Source of the DNA: Streptomyces monashensis
GTDB lineage: Bacteria; Actinomycetota; Actinomycetes; Streptomycetales; Streptomycetaceae
Direction: 5' to 3'
Assembly: GCF_001866665.1 (NCBI RefSeq)
Contig: NZ_MLYO01000057.1
Span: 1-36,209 of the forward strand
DNA length: 36,209 bases
Shown: positions 30,941 to 36,209 of the stretch, one piece after another
Layout of the letters: each line of letters starts with the position of its first letter
Numbering within the stretch: the first letter of the stretch is position 1
Position numbers and translations under genes: made by a program
The notes under the pieces: model-generated
What the model saw: the letters and a program-made list of their open reading frames with translations, nothing else
Told to the model about the DNA's origin: nothing
Database searches by the model: none

Positions 30941-32113
30941 ATGGCTTCCGACCGACTGCCCGTCACCGTCCTGTCCGGCTTCCTCGGCGCGGGCAAGACC
31001 ACCCTCCTCAACCACGTCCTCGGCAACCGCGAGGGACTGCGCGTCGCGGTGATCGTCAACGACATGAGCGAGGTCAACATCGACGCCGCCCTGGTGCGCG
31101 GCGGCGAGGCGGCCCTGTCGCGCACCGAGGAACGTCTGGTCGAGATGACCAACGGCTGCATCTGCTGCACCCTGCGCGACGACCTGCTCGAAGAGGTCGA
31201 CCGGCTGGCCCGCGAGGGCCGCTTCGACTACCTGCTCATCGAGTCGTCCGGGATCTCCGAACCCATGCCGGTGGCAGCGACCTTCGCCTTCGCCCGCGAC
31301 GACGGCGCCACGCTGGGGGAGATCGCCCGCCTGGACACCATGGTCACGGTCGTCGACGCCGCGAACTTCCTGCCCGAGCTGGCAAGCGGCGACGAACTCG
31401 CCGAGCGGGGCCTGGAGCAGTACGAGGACGACGAACGCACCGTCAGCGACCTGCTGACGGACCAGATCGAGTTCGCCGACGTCATCGTCCTCAACAAACT
31501 CGACCTGGTCGGCGAGGAGTCGGCCGATCGGCTGCGGGCGACGCTCACCCGCCTCAACCCCGTCGCCCGCGTCGTCCCGGCCGTCCACGGCCGGGTGAAA
31601 GTCGGCGACGTACTGGGCACCAGCCTGTTCGACCTGGAACGTGCCCAACAGGCCCCCGGCTGGGTTCGGGAGCTCAACGGCGACCACGTGCCCGAGACGG
31701 AGGAGTACGGGATCTCCTCGACCGTATTCCGCGCCGCACTGCCCTTCCACCCTGGCCGGTTGTGGACGTTCGTGACCGAGGAACTCGACAGCGGCGCATT
31801 CGGGCAGATCCTGCGCTCCAAGGGATTCTTCACCTTGGCCAGCCGCCCACACGTGACCGGCCTTTGGTCTCAGGCCGGCCCCGTCGCACGCTTCGAGCCC
31901 TCCGCCGCCCGCGACACCGACAGCCCGGCCGGCCAGGAACTGGTCTTCATCGGCACGCACCTGCACGCGGACGCACTGCACGCGGCACTGACCGACTGTC
32001 TCCTGGCCGACGGCGAGAACCCGCCGCCTACGGACCCGTTCCCCGCCTGGGAGACCAGCGGGATCGACGACACCTGCGAGCACGAACAGCCCGAACTCGT
32101 GTCGGGCACCTGA
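30941..32113 (+). CDS. CobW/COG0523 G3E-family GTPase 2
   Basis: 390 residues, 7 bases after rpmF2. Walker A GFLGAGKTT (13-21), metal-binding C73-I-C-C76 in MTNGCICCTLRDDL, DYLLIESSGISEP, LNKLDL. C-terminal domain has HPGRLWTFVTEELDSGAFGQ and ILRSKGFFTLASRP. The very C-terminus has a Cys/His stretch (DDTCEHEQPE) not seen in the first CobW (20450-21490). The two GTPases are distinct subfamilies: this one has a longer insert (residues 120-160, LDTMVTVVDAANFLPELASG plus acidic EQYEDDERT). Linked to a zinc-sparing ribosomal protein, it probably hands zinc to an essential client. Confidence 0.93.
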   Translation: MASDRLPVTVLSGFLGAGKTTLLNHVLGNREGLRVAVIVNDMSEVNIDAALVRGGEAALSRTEERLVEMTNGCICCTLRDDLLEEVDRLAREGRFDYLLIESSGISEPMPVAATFAFARDDGATLGEIARLDTMVTVVDAANFLPELASGDELAERGLEQYEDDERTVSDLLTDQIEFADVIVLNKLDLVGEESADRLRATLTRLNPVARVVPAVHGRVKVGDVLGTSLFDLERAQQAPGWVRELNGDHVPETEEYGISSTVFRAALPFHPGRLWTFVTEELDSGAFGQILRSKGFFTLASRPHVTGLWSQAGPVARFEPSAARDTDSPAGQELVFIGTHLHADALHAALTDCLLADGENPPPTDPFPAWETSGIDDTCEHEQPELVSGT

Positions 32114-32118
32114 AGACA

Positions 32119-32161
32119 CCGGGGCGGGCGGCGAACGCAGCCACGGCGCCACCCGCCCCGG
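32119..32161 (+). terminator. Possible terminator after cobW2
   Basis: CCGGGGCGGG (32119-32128) pairs with CCCGCCCCGG (32152-32161), a 10-bp stem with a 23-base loop, just after the cobW2 stop. No U-tract. Confidence 0.55.
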
Positions 32162-32278
32162 CACGGACATCGATCCGGGAAGGCCAGATCGCCGTCCTCG
32201 TCCTGATCCCTGGTCCATCCGTCGGGCAGACAGCGGCGCCTCGGCTTCCACACCCGGGGGCTGTGCACGACCGAGGCC

Positions 32279-32572
32279 GTGCGCAGGTGCCCGTCGGCCC
32301 GGGTCGTCGGCCCGGTCCGCGCCGAACAGCGCGCCGAACCGCGCCTTCTGCCGATGGGCAACGACGTCGCCGGCCCCTGGGGCCTGAGGGTCACCGAGCT
32401 GCTCAGCGGCTCGCCGACCGTCGAGCGGCTGGCCGCACCGGTACGGAGCAGGCAGCTCACGGAGGCGGGCAGCGACGAGGTGGACGACGTGGTCGGCCGG
32501 CTGTCCGGGCTGTCCGACGACGAGGTCACCGCGCTGCTCGCCATGGAGCCGGACGGCGAGGCCCGGCCCTGA
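32279..32572 (+). pseudogene. Possible carrier-protein / PKS-NRPS tail remnant (weak)
   Basis: The only coherent coding stretch in 32162-32690 reads VTELLSGSPTVERLAAPVRS and then LSGLSDDEVTALLAMEPDGE. This resembles the end of an acyl-carrier domain and the C-terminal tail of a polyketide or peptide synthase. There is no phosphopantetheine Ser motif and no clear start signal; the codons before 32354 are poor. Either a decayed fragment or a chance frame. Confidence 0.3.
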
Positions 32573-32690
32573 CACACACCGCGCGGCCCGGTGGGCTGCG
32601 GCAGACGTAGGGAACCTTCCTGACTTATGGGCGCGTCCGGACGCTGCAAGGCTTCCTGGCAGAGCATCCCTCCTGCGAAGAGAGGACACG

Positions 32691-35213
32691 ATGGCAAGCA
32701 AGGTCAGTCGCGCGGTCCACCTGGTCTGCTCGGCCACCGTGGCTCTCGCCGTGCTCCTGCTGCTCGGCGCCGGATACGGTCCGGTGCCCGCCCTCGGGAA
32801 GGCACTGGTGCCCGGTGGGGGAGTCTGGGCGTCAGCCTCGGCAGACACCACCGTCCGTTCCGAAAACCTGACACTTCCCGACCTGGACAAACCCGTGAAG
32901 GTGTCCTTCACCGCCGAGGGATACGCGTCCGTCGAGGCCCAGACGGACCACGACCTCTTCCTCGCCCAGGGATACCTCACCGCCCGCCTGCGGTTCACTC
33001 AACTCGACCTCCAGCGCAGGCTGGGCCAGGGCCGCCTGTCGGAACTGGTCGGGGCGGCCGGGCTGAAGAGCGACAAGTTCGAGCTGAGTCTCGGACTGCT
33101 GCGTACCGCGCGCGCCCGGTGGGCCGCCACTCCGCCCAGCAGCGGGGCGGGGCAGGCACTGACCGCATACGCCTCGGGCGTCAACTCCTGGATGAGCCAT
33201 CTGGAGAAGACAGGCCAGTGGCCGACGATCTACGGGCTGACCGGAGTACGGCCCCGGGCGTGGACACCGACGGACACGCTGGTCGTACAAGGGGTGCTCA
33301 CGCAGCAGATGAACTTCAACACCATCCCGCTCGACTACGACCTGCTGCAACGCTCTCTCGGGCCGAAGCTGACGAAGGACTGGTTCCCGCTGCAGGCGCC
33401 GACCCCGCAGCGCCCGTACGACACCGGCCCCTATCCGAACCTGCCACCGGCGCCGCTGACCGTCCACAACGCCAACGCGGCCGATCCGGCGGGCACGTCC
33501 GCCTCCTCGGCCCGGCACACGGTGTCACCAACGCCCGCCGGCGAGGACGTCGCCCTGCCCGACACCGTGCGGCAGCTCGACTTCAACAGCAACGCCTGGG
33601 CGGCGAACGGTCCCAGGGTGGCCGGAGGCGGCGCGATGCTCGCCGGCGATCCGCATCTGCAGACCACCCTGCCGTCGTACTGGTTCCAGATATCGCTGCG
33701 CTCACCCGGCTACCAGGTCGCCGGCGGCTCCATCCCGGGTGTGCCGGGGGTGCTGGTCGGCCACAACGAGCACATCTCCTGGTCCCTGACCAACGCCCAG
33801 ACCGTGGCCACGCTCTACTACCGCGAGAAGCTCTCGTCCGGCCGGCCCGACTCCTACTACTGGAACGGCGCCTGGCGGCCGATGCGGAAGGCGCACTACA
33901 CCATTCCCGTGCGCGGCGGCTCGACGGTCGGCCTGACCACGGACCTCACCGTGCACGGACCGATGATGACCGTGCTCGGTCAGCGGGTCTCGGTCGACTG
34001 GATGGGCGACTTCGCGCACAACGACCTCGACGCGCTGCTCTCGGCCAACCGGGCACACGACTTCACCTCCTTCCGGGAAGCACTGCGCGGCTGGAAGGCC
34101 CCGGCGCTGAACTTCGTCTACGCCGACGACAAGGGCCACATCGGCACGCTCCTCGTCGGCGACGTCCCCCAGACGCCGAAGGGCTCCCAGCCGTGGCTGC
34201 CGCTGTCCGGCACCGGAGACGAAGACGTCATCGGCACCACCCCCTACCAGGCACTGCCCCACGTCTACGACCCGCCCAGCCACCTGGTCGCCTCGACCAA
34301 CCAGCGTCCGGCGGGCTCGGACTATCCGTACTTTCTCGGTACGTCCATGAACTTCGATCCCGGATACCGGCAGTCGGTGATCGAGAAGTTCCACACCGAC
34401 CGGGGTGCTCTGCGACCCGAGGACTACACCGCACTCCAGAACGACGTCACCGACGAGCTGGCCGTGCGGCTGGTACCGGCACTGCTTGCTGCGCTCGACG
34501 GCACGGAACTGACCGGACAGCAGCGTGCCGCACGTGGCCTGCTGGCCACGTGGAACCACTCGATGGACGCCAACTCGCCCGCCGCCTCTGTGTGGTGGAC
34601 GTTCCTGGACTCCTACCTGCACGAGGTCTTCCAGCCGTGGTGGGACGCGAAGAAGGTTCCCGCGAGCAAGGACCGGTGGATCCTCGATCTCGACCGTTTG
34701 CCCACCCCGCTGCGCGAAATGCTGCAGCACTGGACGCTCGACGACCCGGACAACGCGGCCTTCACCCCGCCGAACGCCGCCCATCGCGATGCCGGCCAGG
34801 TCATGCGGACCGCTTTCCGCGCTGCCGTGGCCGAGCTGTCGCACAAGCTGGGTGCGCGCCCTTCCGCCTGGGCCTGGGCAAAGCTGCACACCCGGCAGAT
34901 TCCCTCGATCACCGGGGCCCCTGGACTCGGATACGGGCCCTACGCCGACGGCGGCAACCCCTGGACCGTGAACGCGGCGGGCGGTCGGCTGAATTCGAGC
35001 TACGGGCCGAGTTTCCGTCTCGTCGTGCGATGGACAGGACCAGGCGCCAGCGAGTCGCTCGCCATCTACCCCGGCGGACAGAGCGACACTCCCGCCACCC
35101 CTTGGTACGACAACCTCGTCCCGCTCTGGCGGGAGAAGAAGTACCTGCCGCTGCCACCGCCGCACGGCAGGGCGGACCCCACGGCCATCTGGTCCCTTCG
35201 AGCAGGAGAGTGA
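32691..35213 (+). CDS. Secreted penicillin acylase family protein (Ntn hydrolase)
   Basis: 840 residues; AGAGGA upstream of ATG 32691. N-terminal hydrophobic segment (VHLVCSATVALAVLLLLGAG) is a signal peptide or anchor. The alpha region includes YASVEAQTDHDLFLAQGYLT ARLRFTQLDLQRR (two parts), typical of the family. Autocleavage would expose the nucleophile Ser in DFNSNAWA (about residue 302), followed by GGGAMLAGDPHL and HNEHISWSLTN (oxyanion and beta-subunit residues). This is the penicillin G acylase fold; natural substrates are often acyl-homoserine lactones, lipopeptides or cyclic lipopeptides. Substrate cannot be read here. Followed directly by a small membrane protein. Confidence 0.93.
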   Translation: MASKVSRAVHLVCSATVALAVLLLLGAGYGPVPALGKALVPGGGVWASASADTTVRSENLTLPDLDKPVKVSFTAEGYASVEAQTDHDLFLAQGYLTARLRFTQLDLQRRLGQGRLSELVGAAGLKSDKFELSLGLLRTARARWAATPPSSGAGQALTAYASGVNSWMSHLEKTGQWPTIYGLTGVRPRAWTPTDTLVVQGVLTQQMNFNTIPLDYDLLQRSLGPKLTKDWFPLQAPTPQRPYDTGPYPNLPPAPLTVHNANAADPAGTSASSARHTVSPTPAGEDVALPDTVRQLDFNSNAWAANGPRVAGGGAMLAGDPHLQTTLPSYWFQISLRSPGYQVAGGSIPGVPGVLVGHNEHISWSLTNAQTVATLYYREKLSSGRPDSYYWNGAWRPMRKAHYTIPVRGGSTVGLTTDLTVHGPMMTVLGQRVSVDWMGDFAHNDLDALLSANRAHDFTSFREALRGWKAPALNFVYADDKGHIGTLLVGDVPQTPKGSQPWLPLSGTGDEDVIGTTPYQALPHVYDPPSHLVASTNQRPAGSDYPYFLGTSMNFDPGYRQSVIEKFHTDRGALRPEDYTALQNDVTDELAVRLVPALLAALDGTELTGQQRAARGLLATWNHSMDANSPAASVWWTFLDSYLHEVFQPWWDAKKVPASKDRWILDLDRLPTPLREMLQHWTLDDPDNAAFTPPNAAHRDAGQVMRTAFRAAVAELSHKLGARPSAWAWAKLHTRQIPSITGAPGLGYGPYADGGNPWTVNAAGGRLNSSYGPSFRLVVRWTGPGASESLAIYPGGQSDTPATPWYDNLVPLWREKKYLPLPPPHGRADPTAIWSLRAGE

Positions 35214-35214
35214 C

Positions 35215-35673
35215 ATGACCGCCGAGACCGCCGTGGAATCCCCTGACCGGACCGCCCGAGGGACGGCAGACGCCGCACAACGACGAGCCGGCAGACTCCG
35301 CCTGCCCGCACCGGCACTGGTCGCGGCGGGTGCCGTGACCGTAGGACTCGGTGCCTGGGCCGACCAGTGGTACCTGCCGTTCGCCGTGGGCCTCGCTGCC
35401 GGCGTCCTCACCGGACGGCACCGTCCGGGCCGTCTGCGCACTGCCGCACTGCTCGTGCTGCTCGGACCGGTGCCCTGGGGCGCTCTGCTCGTCGTACGCG
35501 CTCTCTCGGGAGACACGATCACCGCAACCGCACGCACCACCGCCGGCCTCGCCGGCCTGCCCGCCTCGGCGACCGTGACCATCGCGCTGACGCTGCTCGT
35601 CGCACTCCTGCAGTCCGCGTCCGGAAGCTGGTTCGGGCGCGCACTGCTCCGGTGCTTCGCCTGGGACAAGTGA
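35215..35673 (+). CDS. Small membrane protein, 152 aa
   Basis: ATG 35215 one base after the acylase stop, AGGAG upstream. Four membrane segments: APALVAAGAVTVGLGAWA, LPFAVGLAAGVLTG, TAALLVLLGPVPWGALLVV, and the C-terminal ATVTIALTLLVALLQSA. No known motif. Translationally linked to the penicillin-acylase-like gene, so it may help its export, anchoring or immunity. Confidence 0.82.
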   Translation: MTAETAVESPDRTARGTADAAQRRAGRLRLPAPALVAAGAVTVGLGAWADQWYLPFAVGLAAGVLTGRHRPGRLRTAALLVLLGPVPWGALLVVRALSGDTITATARTTAGLAGLPASATVTIALTLLVALLQSASGSWFGRALLRCFAWDK

Positions 35674-35851
35674 CGTACGTGAACCGGGTTCTGTGGTCAA
35701 ATGTCCCGCTGGCTCGCGTGTCTCGCCCGAGCGCTGACCGACTGCTGTGTTCCCCGCCGTCGTGACAGTTCAGCACGCTGCGGCAGGGTCCAGCGGGCGG
35801 GGAAGGTGAACCTTGCGGGACGCCGAGATGAACACGACTCGCCCCAGCCAT

Positions 35852-35866
35852 CAAGTTTTACAAGTT
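35852..35866 (+). promoter_or_regulatory. CAAGTT direct repeat upstream of uppP
   Basis: CAAGTT at 35852-35857 and 35861-35866 (9-base period) inside an AT-rich island, 83 bases before the uppP start. A candidate promoter or operator; no regulator can be named. Confidence 0.35.
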
Positions 35867-35948
35867 GTAGTAGTTTCCGGATGGGTCGGAGCCGCCGCGA
35901 GCGTCGCCCGAAGCCTCACTTTCCCGCATTCCGAGTCGAAGGCCCTCC

Positions 35949-36209
35949 ATGTCCGTCCTGACCTATCCCGAAGCGGTGGGCGTCGGCCTGCTGCAAGGCG
36001 TCACCGAGCTGTTCCCGGTCTCCAGCCTGGGGCACAGCATCCTGATACCCGCCCTGCTCGGCGGGCACTGGAAGCACGACCTGGACGTCTCCGCCGACGG
36101 ATCCCTCTACCTCAACGAGCTGGTCGGCCTCCACCTGGCCACCGCCCTCGCACTCGTCGTCTACTTCTGGCGGGACTGGGTACGCATCGTCCGCGGCCTG
36201 GTCACGTCG
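35949..36209 (+). CDS. uppP: Undecaprenyl-diphosphatase, N-terminal part (3' end outside window)
   Basis: The 87 residues present begin MSVLTYPEAVGVGLLQGVTE and contain the family's first catalytic motif, GLLQGVTELFPVSSLGHSIL (the E-x3-P-x-S-S-x-x-H region). Membrane segment NELVGLHLATALALVVYFWR follows. The enzyme recycles undecaprenyl pyrophosphate at the membrane for peptidoglycan synthesis and confers bacitracin tolerance. The gene runs off the right edge; the second motif cannot be seen. Confidence 0.93.
   Translation, partial: MSVLTYPEAVGVGLLQGVTELFPVSSLGHSILIPALLGGHWKHDLDVSADGSLYLNELVGLHLATALALVVYFWRDWVRIVRGLVTS

Noticed and set aside
35805..35812. GGTGAACC resembling a PHO-box half (GTTCACC)
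   Set aside because: Only one unit; PhoP boxes need tandem 11-base repeats.
1..36209. CRISPR arrays
   Set aside because: No regularly spaced repeats of 25-40 bases were found; the only direct repeats are those listed.

Overview
The window reads as a chromosomal segment from a Streptomyces or very close relative. Support: very high GC with strong third-position G/C bias, GTG/TTG starts behind GGAGG-type sites, twin-arginine-like and long signal peptides, a LAxTG wall-sorting motif, a pSAM2-type integrase remnant beside a tRNA gene, and actinobacterial dcd.

Layout. (1) 1-1.6 kb: 3' part of an IS256-family transposase whose right end sits inside a serine-recombinase gene, then an unknown small gene. 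(2) 2.1-4.9 kb: conserved housekeeping block: Yip1-like membrane protein, convergent phosphoribosyltransferase, dcd, a 53-residue zinc-ribbon gene and tRNA-Gly(CCC). (3) 4.9-9.0 kb: gene graveyard downstream of the tRNA (frameshifted integrase, broken beta-lactamase-like hydrolase, two abutting transposase tails, broken XRE regulator), with an intact SnoaL-like gene and a secreted S53 peptidase. (4) 9.07-10.3 kb: two-gene unit with a secreted unknown protein. (5) 10.7-19.3 kb: a plant-polysaccharide island: a ricin-lectin/TIM-barrel-like secreted protein, a three-part GH10-CBM13-GH62 enzyme, an ECF sigma factor with a one-pass membrane partner that ends in an extracytoplasmic beta-rich domain, and a wall-anchored arabinofuranosidase-like enzyme. 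Four copies of a GCGGCAACC direct repeat (21-bp period) lie upstream of these transcription units, which suggests one local regulon.

(6) 19.6-32.1 kb: a zinc-homeostasis island. Four operons each have a Zur-like box: fur-orf-cobW-WD40-(2Fe-2S)-arsR; CooC-like ATPase plus unknown; znuA-znuC-znuB-znuB2-zur; and Cys-free rpmF2-cobW2. A CmtR-like ArsR repressor with a CDF exporter and a second (2Fe-2S)-like protein sit between them. The set combines zinc uptake, zinc sparing (L32 without zinc), metallochaperone GTPases and excess sensors. (7) 32.3-36.2 kb: a secreted penicillin-acylase-family Ntn hydrolase with a small membrane protein, then the 5' part of uppP running off the window.

The two most interesting systems are the putative polysaccharide-sensing ECF/anti-sigma regulon in (5) and the multi-operon zinc-starvation island with its WD40/(2Fe-2S)/CooC-like members in (6). 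Both are inferences from motifs and context.
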